A DNA stretch of 64,000 bases from Mustela lutreola (Eukaryota > Chordata > Mammalia > Carnivora > Mustelidae), in NCBI RefSeq assembly GCF_030435805.1, contig NC_081305.1, positions 50,564,001 through 50,628,000 on the forward strand. The letters are read 5' to 3'. Each line of letters starts with the position of its first letter. Position 1 is the stretch's first letter. The notes under the pieces are model-generated. The model did not search any database. It was not told the DNA's origin and worked only from the letters and a program-made list of their open reading frames with translations. The translations under genes and the position numbers were made by a program. Shown piece after piece: positions 45,908-56,387 of the stretch.

Positions 45908-48900
45908 ATGTCGCCCGAAGAGTGGACTTATCTAGTGGTTCTTCTTATCTCCATCCCCATCGGCTTCCTCTTTAAGAAAGCTGGTGAGTCAGGTTCCCTC
46001 CCTAGTGGAAAATGGGGGGGGGGGGGCAGGCAGGGGACTCCCTGGAAGGTTCCAGGCTTATGCTGTCCCTTCTCCCTGCAGGACCCGGGCTGAAGAGATG
46101 GGGGGCAGCAGCTGTAGGCCTGGGGCTCACCTTGTTCACCTGTGGCCCCCACACTTTGCATTCTCTGGTCACCATCCTTGGAACCTGGGCCCTCATCCAG
46201 GCCCAGCCCTGGTGAGGATTTGGTGGGGAGGGTTTGGGGAGGGGGGGAACAGAGGAGGGGGGAGCGGAGGGGGAGGAGGAAGCAACCTGTTATCCTTTTT
46301 GGGTCTGTCTCCCTTTCTGCCTTTGTTTCTGGGTGTCTCTTGATTATCTCTGAATACTCTGTGTCGTTGTGTCTGTTTTTCTTCCTCTCCTGCCTCTTCT
46401 GGGTCTCATCCTTGTGTGTCTCACCTGGTCCCTGAGATCCAGTTCATGTATTCAGGAGAAAAGAGGACTTGTGCAGGCCCTGCTACCTTTCGCGTTTCTA
46501 TCATGTCTCTCTCCCTCCTTTTTCTTGCCTCCCGCAGAAAAAATGGAGGACTGGAGGTTTTTCACCCGAAAGCCTCTCTTGAGCCCTCCTCATTCTCTTC
46601 TCTGTCGTGGTGCATTTCTATGTGGTTGTGTCCTTTCTTCCACGGTCCCTCCCCCATTTTCTGTGGGAGGTGGGGGAGGATCTGTAGCTAGAATCTGGGG
46701 GAGGCCGAGGCGAGGTCTCTGTACCCAGCACGGCAGCCTTCTGCCTTTGCCCCAGCTCCTGCCACGCCCTCGCCCTCGCCTGGACCTTCTCCTACCTCCT
46801 GTTCTTCCGTGCGCTCAGCCTGCTAGGCCTGCCCACTCCCACGCCCTTCACCAATGCTGTCCAGCTGCTGCTCACCCTGAAGGTCAGACTCCCCTCCAGC
46901 CCTCCCTTTGTGCGAGGGGATCTCCCCATCCTCACTTCCCCCTCCCTCGCACTCCCCAGGGAGCAAGGGAGGCGGGCTTTCATCTCCCACACACTCCAGG
47001 GGTGGGACTTCACCTCTCTCATGCTCTGGGGCAGGCCCTCACCTCCCAGCTATGCTCTGGGGTAGAGAAGCACATTCCCGCCCCCTGCCCCCCACCCTCC
47101 TAGCATAGCGGGCTGTGTGCTTCCCCGACGTGCTCATGCTCTCGAGGACTGCATGTTGGTAGCGAGCCATTTAACGAAGTAGGAGAAACAGCTTGGGAGA
47201 GAAGGCACTTACCTAAGGGTACAAAAGCAGGACGCCTGGGTCTGGCTGTCAGTCACTGGGGAGGATAGGTGAAAGTGGATCCCTAGGTCCCACCGGAGAC
47301 TGAAAAGTCAGGAGCTGCCGGGTGCTGGACTCGCGAACCAGGTCTCGCCTGCGTCCTGCCTTCTCCGCGGGAAGGCGAGGACAGGCAGGAGTCCGTTAGC
47401 CAAGAGTTGGAGGGAGAGCCTTTCGTGATGTCGGAGCAGCGTGTGCAAGGGAGCAGGCCAGTGTGGGGGGGTGGGCAGGCCACACGCATTCAGCCCCAGG
47501 GATGGGGGTGGGGAGCAACCCCAAAGCGACAGACTCCAAGACCTACTGGTTAGATTTGGGGAGGAAGGAAGGTTTCTGGCAGGAGCAGTTAATTGGCTGC
47601 TGGTGCGGTTGCCGAGGAGACAGGCCGGAAAAGGACCTGCTCTGGGGAGTGGGTGACCCTGTGTTCCCCTCTGGGTGCATGAAGTTTGAGGAACCCCGGA
47701 GGCCTAGGACTGTGAATGGCCAGAGGCCCCGAAATGGGTTTGGGGGTTGTAGGGAGGAGCCCAGTCTGGGGGTACAGTTCGGAGATCCCAAGAGCATGGG
47801 TGATACCAAAGCATGGGCTGCAGAAGAACCCAGAAAAGGGAGCACGGAGGGGGAAAGGCCCAGGAGGGAGGGTGGGGGACACCCGCTGGCGAGAAGCCGC
47901 TACCCTGCCACTCCTGACTCCAGACTTCTGCTGCCCGCGGGAACGGACCTCAGCTCCCCGCTAAGCTCCCAGGGGCCCGCTGGCCACAGCATCCCTCGGC
48001 TGCTGTGGGAGGGGTAGATGAGGAAGGCCCAGGGTCTGTCTGATCCGTACCCCACCCGTGTCTCTTCCCCGCAGCTGGTGAGTCTGGCCAGTGAAGTTCA
48101 GGACCTGCACTTGGCCCAGAGGAAGGAAATGGCCTCTGGCTTTAGCAAGGGGCCCAGCCTGGGGCTCCTGCCCGACGTTCCCTCTCTGATGGAGACGCTC
48201 AGTTACAGCTACTGCTACGTGGGAATAATGACAGGTGAGTGTGCCTGCGCCCCCAGGCCTGTCCCCTGCCCCTCGTCACCCTCTGTCTCCGCTCAGCACC
48301 CCGGGTTTGGTGCCCGTCTGGTATCCCTGCCTTCGCTCCAGTGTCTGCTCCTCTGAGGGCGAGCATCGAGGTGTGGGTCTAGCTCAGCCTCTCCCACTGC
48401 TCTCCAGAGCAGACACAGACTGTTCTCGGCCTCAGTGATGGCTCCCGGCTTCTTGGGGGGACATGGGATGAAGCGGAAAGGTCCACACAGCAGTGCTATT
48501 TCTGCCACCCGGGGAACAACTCTTCCTGTTCTGCTCCCACTTGTGCCTTGGAATGTTTTTCACTCGTGTTGACCTTCCAGTAGGTTCTCTTTTCAATGGC
48601 AGCTGTGACTACTGAGCTGTAATTGGCATGTTCAGCCATTGAAATGACATGCCATTCGCTCACTCAGTGGAGTTGGGGGTTCAGCCACCACTGCATGTCA
48701 TTGTAGGACAGTTGTGTCACCCCACAAGGGGAGCGCAGGCCCTGCCGCCATCATCCTTCCAGCCTGCATCTGCCCCCAGTCCGTGGACACCACCGGTCAG
48801 CCTCCTGTCTCTGTAGACTTGCCCATTCTGATCATTTATGAATGGGATCCTATTCTCTCTGGCCCTGTGTGACCTGAGAGGCTGACTTCTGTCCATCCCA

Positions 48901-51900
48901 CTGCCCCCTCCCCTGGCCGGGTCTACAACTGTTTCCTCTCCGTCAGTGACCCCCTTTGGTCCCTGCCCTGCTTGGGATGGTGGGAGGGCAAGGGAAACTG
49001 GATTCCAGCACTTTGCAGCCTGTGGTGGTTTCCTAGGACTTTGAACAGAGCTCCCAGTCCTCAGTGCCTATAAGGCTGGGCGCCTCGCCCCTGCAGGCCT
49101 CTGACTTCCCCCACCAGCCTCTTCCTCCCCAGAAGCACTGCTTGACCCTCCCTCACTCACAGCTGCCTCCCACCCCCACCCTCGGGGTCTGGCTTGTCCA
49201 TCCCCATCTTCCTGAGGGACTTGTCTCCGTAGCGTCCCTTCTCCAGGTCTTTGTTCTTCTCGATCTGGCTGTCCTCTTTCTCTTTGAGTCCCGTGAACTC
49301 TCCCTTTCTGGTGTCTTTCTTTCTTTCTCTTAAGATTTTATTTTATATTTTTGATTTCTCTCTCCTTCCAAGTTTTATTTAAATTCTTGTTACTTAACAT
49401 ATAGTGTCGTGTTGGTTTCTGGAGAATTCAGTGCTCTTCACAAATGCCCTCCTTAATGCCCATCCCCCATCCAGCCCATTCCCTGCCCACGTCCCCCCAT
49501 CAGCCCTCAGTTTGTTCTCTATCATTAAGGGTCTCTTACAGTTTGCTTCCCTCTCTTTTTCTCCCCTTCCCCTGTGTTCCCCTTTTCTGTTTCCTAAAGT
49601 CCACATATGACTTATTCACGGAGCATCGTACTCTCTAGTTCCATCTACGTCATTGTGAATGACCGGATTTCATTCTTTTTGTTGGCCGAGTAATATTCCT
49701 TTATGTATACACACCACACTTAAGATTGTATTTTTTTTTTTTTAAAGATTTTATTTATTTGGCAGGGAGACAGTGAGAGAGGGAACACAAGCAGGGGGAG
49801 TGGGAGAGGGAGAAGCAGGCTTCCCGCCGAGCAGGGAACCCGATGTGGGGCTTGATCCCAGGACCCTGGGATCATGACCTGGAGCTGAAGGTAGACTGAG
49901 CCACCCAGGGCCCCTTAAGATTTTTTTTTTTTTTTAAAAGATTTTATTTATTTATTTATTTGACAGACAGAGATCACAGGTAAGCAGAGAGGCAGGCAGA
50001 GAGAGGGAGAAGCAGGCTCCCCGCTGAGCAGAGAGGCTCAATCCCTGCTGCGGGGCTCAATCCCAGGACCCTGGGACCATGACCTGAGCCACCCAGGGAC
50101 CCCTAAGATTGTATTTTTAAGTCCCCTCCACACCCAGCACCCAACGTGGGGCTGGGACTCAGGACCCTCAAGATCAAGAGCCTCCCAGCTCACTGGCTTC
50201 TTGTCCCTTTGAGTCTCCCTCCCCTTGTTCCAGGTTTCATACTCATCCCCCACCCTCCGGGCTTCCAGACCCTGAGCTGCGGCCCCCCCTCCCAGCCCTA
50301 GGAGTTCTGACCAGCTGCCCCCTCCACAAGTCTGCTTCTCCCCCCCCCATCCAGTTCGCAGTCTCGGGCCCCTTCGCCAGTCTCTGCTTCCACCCCATCC
50401 CACCCCAGCTCCCCAGTCTCAGGCCCCCAGCCTCCAGACCCCAAGCGTCTGACCAGCTGCCCCCTCCCTCCCTCCCTCCCGCCACAGGCCCGTTCTTCCG
50501 CTACCGCACGTACCTGGACTGGCTGGAGCAGCCTTTCCCGGGGGCCGTGCCCAGCCTGCGGCCCCTCCTGCGCCGCGCCTGGCCGGCCCCGCTCTTCGGG
50601 CTGCTCTTCCTGCTGTCCTCACACCTCTTCCCGCTGGAGGCCGTGCGCGAGGACGCCTTCTACGCCCGCCCGCTGCCCGCCCGCCTCTTCTACATGGTCC
50701 CCGTCTTCTTCGCCTTCCGCATGCGCTTCTACGTGGCCTGGATTGCCGCCGAGTGCGGCTGCATTGCCGCCGGCTTCGGGGCCTACCCCGTGGCCGCCAA
50801 AGCCCGGGCCGGGGGCGGCCCCACCCTCCAATGCCCACCCCCCAGCAGGTCAGGCAGTGGGAGGGAGGCCTCCCCAGACCCGGCAGGCCCCATCAGCACA
50901 AACTGGCCCTGCCCCTAGCAGGGAGGAGAGTGGGGGAGCAGGGGGGCGGGGTCACCACCTGTTGTCAGTGCAGTGTCGCCCCTGACCACCAGAGCCCACC
51001 TGCCCCTGGCCTAGGGACCTGCCCCTCTCCTAGGGAGCAGCACTCCCGGGACCTCCCGCTGCCCCTTGTGCTTGTCCCCTCTCGGGATGGTGGACTGCTG
51101 TCTTTTGTCAGGAGAAGGAAGGTGGCTTCTTAGCGACCATGTGCCTCCCCTATGTCGCCATGGAAGTGTCACCCCAGTAACTCCGTTGTTCTGGTTACTT
51201 GGGATACCATCTTTGGGCTGGGCTGGGCCCACTCTTTGTTGCTAGGGCAGTGGTTCCCTAGCAACTGGCCTGCCCCTCTTTGCTAGGGAAGCGGTTCCCT
51301 AGCAACCGTGATCTGTCTCTTCCTGCCCCGGGACTGGCTTACCCCCACCCCCACCCACCAGACTGCCCTTTGCTGCTAGAACCCCGCTCCCCTTCTCCCC
51401 AGCCATGGGGTGCCCTGGCAGCCTGCACTTTCTAAGGAAATGGCATCCCTGAACGTGCTGCCCTCTAGCGAGGGTGGGGGTGATACTCCTAGCCACCGCG
51501 GGTCGCTTTCCTACCATTGCCTGGGACATACCCTGGTAATGATGAATTGACCTGGTTAACAATGTCAGACCCCCCTCCCACCCCATGCCAGTAATTAGGG
51601 GCGTCTTGTTGCTAAGGAAGTGTTGTACCTCCGTTGCTAGGGAAATGATGCTCCCAGCAACAGGGAATGGACCTCCCCACTGTTCTTGGCAACCAGTGGT
51701 GGCCTTCTGCCTGGGGCTAGGACTACAGGGAGCAGCCCATTTATGCAAATTATGAATTCCTCCTTGCTCAGGTGGGGCCATCCCCTAGTTGTCATGGACA
51801 GCCATTCCATTGGGGGGAAGCAGCACCCCCACACAATTTTGGCCACTGCCCTAGTAACCATGGTGGACCTCTGGTCACTAGAGAGGGTGTCTCCCAGAAA

Positions 51901-54900
51901 AAGTCAAGCAGGAATTGAAGGCTTTTCTAAATATGCTGGGCCCTGCTCTCAGTAGATGGCTCCTGTCCCATTATCAGAAGCCACCAGCGGTTCCAGTGGG
52001 GGTGGAATGTTCACCACTGCTGGGATTGTTGGCACCAGGGACTCAGGAACCACTGTATTGCTGGAGATGACATTTCTTCAACAGTCATAGGGACCAATAG
52101 CCACGAAGGGCCCTTTCTGGAAGCGTTTCTAAACATCCCAGGCCTTGTTGCTAAGGAATGCCCTTTCCCTAGCAACAGAGACCGGCCAGGTGTCACGTGG
52201 GTCTAGAACATCTCCCTAGCAACCACAGACCCTCTCCTTGTTAGGGATGCTCCTTCCCTAGCAATCACAGCATCTGGACCACTTAGAAGGGACCACACCT
52301 GGAGGCCCCTGGGAATGTAGTGAGCTTGGCTGCTGAGGAATGGCCTTTCCCTAGCATCTAGAGCAGTGAAGGGCCAGGTTGCTAAGGACTCGTAGCTTAG
52401 CAACTATAGCCCCTCCAGGCCTTTGTTGCTGCTGCAGCCCCCTTACCAAGAGGAGGAGGACCCCGCTGTTGGTGAACTGTGCCCCCCCCCCCACCCGTCT
52501 TCCCTCCCCCAAAAGGCTCCCGCTGAGCTACCCTCCCCTGTTGCCCTAGCACACGTGGCAGCCAGAGCTCTTCCCTGGCCAGGATCCCCTCCTGAGCGGC
52601 CGGGGCTGGGACAGGAGCCAGCGTCGGGAGGGGGCGTGGCTGAGCTGCATGTATGTCCCCCACCCTCACCCTCCACCCCCCCAGTCCGGAGAAGGCGGCT
52701 TCGCTGGAGTACGACTATGAGACCATCCGCAACATCGACTGCTACGGCACGGACTTCTGCGTGCGGGTGCGGGATGGCATGCGGTACTGGAACATGACGG
52801 TGCAGTGGTGGCTGGCGCAGTATATCTACAAGAGCGCGCCCGCCCGCTCCTATGTCCTCAGGTGAGCTGGCCGGCCCCTGGGGAAAACACGAAACTACAG
52901 CTCCCGGCAGCACGTGAGGCTGCCCACAGCTTTCCTGCAGGCCGCCGCCCCTGAGGATCATGGGAGTTGTAGTTTCTTGAGGCTGGTTCCCTGCTGTGGC
53001 TTCGCGTTGCTCCGGGGCTAGACCGCTCCCCTTCCCTGGGCCTCAGTTTCCACCTCTGTAAAGGCGGCCTCCTTCGACAGAAGCAGCGTACTGAATCCTG
53101 TGGACTCTGGCCAGATTCTGGAATCCTGGCCCCGCCAGCTCCAGAGAAAGCTTACTGAGTTAGGGGGCCTGTGTTTGTTCCAACTCTTGAATGGGGGGAA
53201 TGATGTAAACAGCTACATAGTTCACGGTGAGGGCGAAGCGCGGTAAAGTGTGCCATGTCCTCACTGTGGGGCCCGCTATGTGAGGGGTCACCGCATCTTA
53301 GCTTTTTCTCTTCACTCATGTGGTATTTCTCCGGTGGGAGCCGAGTGTGGCCATTGTGCTGTTCGCAGCCTTAGGACGCAGGACTTGGGAGGACATGGAG
53401 GCCCAGCGAGGTGATCTAACCCACCGGCATCCCTCGGTCTTCCCAGAGCCGGCAGATGAGGCTGCGGGGGCGCGGCTGACACGTCTCCGCTGGAAGCAGT
53501 TGCTCGTGGCCCCAGGCGCCCCTCAGAGCCAGGCTTATGATGGGTGTGGGGAGGAGGAGGTAGCGTCCTGCCAGATGCTGGCTGTGGGGGACTAAGGGCC
53601 CAGAAGGGCCAGTCTGGGGGTGGGGAGATCTGGAGGGAGGTGGGTGCAGGAGCGGGATAGGTGAGGGACCCCGTTGGGTCTGAGGTCACCGAGCCCAGGG
53701 TGATGGTCACGTTCAGCCAGGGTTACTGGATGGGGCATTAGATGGATAACATTGAAGACCTGCAGGAGAAGGTCAGGGTAAGAAGTGGTCACTCCAGTGT
53801 TCTCAGGTGGTGGCGATACCAAAAGCTCTGGAGCTGAGCATCGGGGCAAAGCCCAGTGTTTGCATTAGAGGTTTTCAGCTGGGAGCCATCATCCCACAGT
53901 CTGGGGGGCACTGCTGGGAGGTGCTGCTGGCGGCCAGGGGTTAGAGGCCCGAGATGCTGCTCCTCCAGCCTGGGAGGCACAAGACAGCCTGCCTATAGCA
54001 CAGAATCATCCATCCAGGCCCCAAATGTCCACAGTGTGGAGATGGAGAAATCCTGGTGTGGACTAGGGACGAGGAGGAGCCGGCAAAGTCACAACCACTG
54101 AGCTAGGAAGACAGTCATGAAAGTGGGAGCCAAGTGAACCAAGTGTTGTGAGGCGGATGGAGGATCTCTTGTATCAGATGATGTACAACGAAGGGTTGTG
54201 TTGAGCAGGGCAAGAGGAGGAAGCCTCCAGAAACTTGAGCAGCAGTTTGGAGGGCAAGTGAGAGCCAGCTGGAACCATTGGAGGGAGACCAGAAAGAGGG
54301 AAGGGGTGGGGGTGGAGGGAACGTTGTTCTTTGGAGAGAGGTCACTGCACAGAGGAGCGGCCAGACCGGCGGGGGGGGGGGGGGGGGGTGCCGAGTAGGA
54401 CCGAAGCCCAGAGCTCAGGTTCACCTGCGTGAAGTTCTGGGTGCCCAGCGCCTATTCATGTGCGACCCACTGCCTTGCTTCCCCCTGTCGGGGACCCTCA
54501 CCTAAATGCTCCCAACCCATAGGGCTCTTTCTCCACCAGAGGTAGAAAAGAAAGCTGTGTTCATGAATTAGTTTAAACCAGGCTGCGCTACACACTGAGA
54601 GGAACCCACTAGAGAAATCACCGCAACAGGAAGAAAGCTCCCCTTTTTATAGACCCGAAGACAAGGAAGAGCCCCCTTCCCCAGCCTAGATCAAAGTCCG
54701 TGGCACAGCCTGCTCTCATTTCTCCGTCTTCCGTGGAAGTGGGACCAGAGCCTGAATTTGTGGGTCATTAACGGAGAGCATGTTTGAGTCCATAAAAAGA
54801 GGGGAAAGTGATTGGAGATTTCTGAGTCTTCCTGAATTGGAAATTACACTGATCCCCAAAAGGAAGTGGCTGGGGGCTCAGGTTCATGGGTCTTAAAGAA

Positions 54901-55443
54901 AGATCTGCTGAGAGGATTAACTGGGTTCCTGAAGCTCTAGAGTAGTGACTCCTGGGTCTGAGGGAGGAGGGGGCTGGGGGCTGGACTCCTGGGTCTGAGG
55001 GAGGAGGGACTGGGGGCTGGGCTCCCGGGTCCTGAGTCGCAACCTCTCCCCCCAGGAGCGCCTGGACCATGCTGCTGAGCGCCTACTGGCATGGCCTCCA
55101 CCCTGGCTACTACCTAAGCTTCCTGACCATCCCGCTGTGCCTGGCTGCCGAGGGCAGGCTGGAGTCAGCCCTGCGGGGGCGGCTGAGCCCCGGGGGCCAG
55201 AAGGCCTGGGACTGGGTGCACTGGTTCCTGAAGATGCGTGCCTACGACTACATGTGCATGGGCTTTGTACTGCTGTCCTTGGGAGACACCCTCCGGTACT
55301 GGGCCTCCGTCTACTTCTGCGTGCACGTCCTGGCCGCGGTCGCGCTGGGACTGGGGCTGGCTCTGGGCGGGGGCGGCCCCAGCCGGAGGAAGACCGCGCC
55401 CCCGGCCGCCAGCCTTGCCCCGGAAAAGCTCCGGGAGGAGTAG
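45908..55443 (+). CDS. MBOAT7: Lysophosphatidylinositol acyltransferase 1 (MBOAT7/LPIAT1)
   Basis: Coding exons 45908-45983, 46082-46211, 46756-46882, 48075-48234, 50488-50848, 52685-52861 and 55056-55443 sum to 1419 bases, giving 472 aa, the human length. Starts MSPEEWTYLVVLLISIPIGF and ends SLAPEKLREE. All junctions are GT-AG and in phase. It is a multipass ER/mitochondria-associated membrane O-acyltransferase that puts arachidonoyl chains on lysophosphatidylinositol, shaping the PI pool. The MBOAT catalytic pair is visible: Asn in YWNMTVQWW (exon 52685-52861) and His in SAYWHGLHPGYY (last exon). The exon at 45905 opens with ACC before the ATG; a non-coding exon ends at 45165. The gene diverges from TSEN34 and is followed head to tail by TMC4, whose ATG is about 0.95 kb past this stop codon. 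Confidence 0.97.
46883..48074 (+). other. MBOAT7 intron 3
   Basis: About 1.2 kb without exons. A MIR-like remnant in reverse is possible at about 47160-47250 ('GGCACTTACCTAAGGGTACA'). Otherwise it is unique G-rich sequence with no feature I can support. Confidence 0.4.
49340..49738 (-). repeat. L1 3' fragment, reverse, MBOAT7 intron 4
   Basis: T-rich start, then 'TGTTACTTAACATATAGTGT' and 'ATTCTTTTTGTTGGCCGAGT', as in reverse L1 3' sequence. The L1-like piece may begin earlier, near 48780-48890. Confidence 0.65.
49741..50192 (-). repeat. Three reverse CanSINEs in a row, MBOAT7 intron 4
   Basis: Copies at about 49741-49914, 49933-50103 and a short old one at 50112-50192. Each of the first two begins with a T-run and (ATTT)n. 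Each has lost part of the head region near 'GAGCCACCCAGG'. Confidence 0.85.
51125..52410. repeat. Array of X-box-like inverted GTTGCTAGGGAA / TTCCCTAGCAAC motifs
   Basis: In MBOAT7 intron 5 the half-site GTTGCTARGGAA and its complement TTCCCTAGCAAC recur throughout. Well-formed inverted pairs of about 27-34 bases lie at 51236-51269, 51279-51309, 51633-51664, 52145-52178, 52237-52269 and 52378-52404. Many single or decayed halves lie between, such as 51154, 51607, 51690, 51788, 51849 and 52212. The pair resembles the RFX X-box (GTNRCC/RGYAAC), and the arrangement allows hairpins. I see no coding potential. Origin as a decayed minisatellite is the simplest reading; protein binding is inference. 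Confidence 0.75.
52990..53095 (+). repeat. MIR-like fragment, MBOAT7 intron 6
   Basis: 'CCCTGGGCCTCAGTTTCCAC' followed by 'CTCTGTAAAG' is the typical MIR end. Short and diverged. Confidence 0.55.
53300..54940 (+). other. MBOAT7 intron 6, remaining part
   Basis: No exon seen. An 18-G homopolymer lies at 54371-54388. Open frames here have no recognisable product. Confidence 0.4.
54945..55035 (+). repeat. Dispersed minisatellite, copy 1 (MBOAT7 intron 6)
   Basis: About two and a half units of roughly 37 bases built from 'GACTCCTGGGTCTGAGGGAG' followed by 'GAGGGGCTGGGGGCTG'. The same unit occurs at 56762 and 58665. Confidence 0.85.
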
Positions 55444-56096
55444 GCAGGAGTCAGCCGCCACCGCACTCCCTTTGCGCGTCAGTCTGGCCACCAAGCTTTT
55501 GGCTGGGAATTCCGTGAACCAGGCTGCTGTCTCCTTTCCCAGAAAGCGCTAAATTTGGCTGGGGGCCTGGAGAGGATTCCCGTTCCTCAGCTCGCCCCCA
55601 CCCCCACCCCCGCCTCCGATGCAGCAGGGCGGGGGGGCTCCCCCTGCTCCCCTGCTGTCTGCCCTGAGGGCTCAGTAAGCTGTCATCCCTCCTGGAAAGT
55701 CAAGGTGTTGTCCAGAGGAGAATCTCCCCTTGTCCCCACCGCGGCGTCCAGAGCACGCTGCCCTCCCTGCAGCGCCCCCAGCAGGGACCCCCGGGGCCAC
55801 GGGGTTTCCCAGACGGATTCCCCTTTCTGGGGCGCCGGCTGCAGGGCAGCTTCTGGGAAAGCCACCCTCTCTCCCCAGGCTTTTGCCCCACATTCACGGA
55901 ACAGTGTTTCAGGCCCGGAAGGGAACATTACCCTCCCATTTCATAACGGGGAAACTGAGGCACCGAGGAGCCGGCCTTTGGACATGGTTCTTGCAGCTTC
56001 CATCTGAGCCACCTCAGGGTCACAGCGCTTCTGTCACCCTCTTGTCATTCTCTGGCCTAGAATAAGGTCGGAATGTGTGAATCTACCCCCCCCCCC

Positions 56097-56102
56097 AATA
56101 AA
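56097..56102 (+). terminator. MBOAT7: MBOAT7 poly(A) signal
   Basis: AATAAA about 650 bases after the MBOAT7 stop codon, just after a C-run. It fits a compact 3' UTR and lies about 0.3 kb before the TMC4 start. Confidence 0.75.
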
Positions 56103-56387
56103 ATGTCTCACAAAGACCGTATGTGTGTCTGGGGGTGATCATAGGTGTGGGGCTCCCCCGGATGCAGGGTGATGGGCTCTGCTCCCAGGAGACACAGGGG
56201 CATCAGGGGGTTTCCGTTCCCAGGGGACCTTACGGAGCAGCCGTCGTCCTGATGGTACTCCCCGCCCCCAGCCACCTGGTGGCCAGGTACAGACCTGCCC
56301 CAGTCCCTGCCTTCCCTGGGGTAGTCCCCGCCCGGCTGGCCGCTGGAGACGGAAGCAGTTTCACCTGGGGCCGTGGAAGAGTGCCCG

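Noticed and set aside
51125-52410. CRISPR-like array in MBOAT7 intron 5
   Set aside because: The repeats are imperfect, irregularly spaced inverted motifs in a vertebrate intron; there are no constant-length repeats and spacers and no cas genes.
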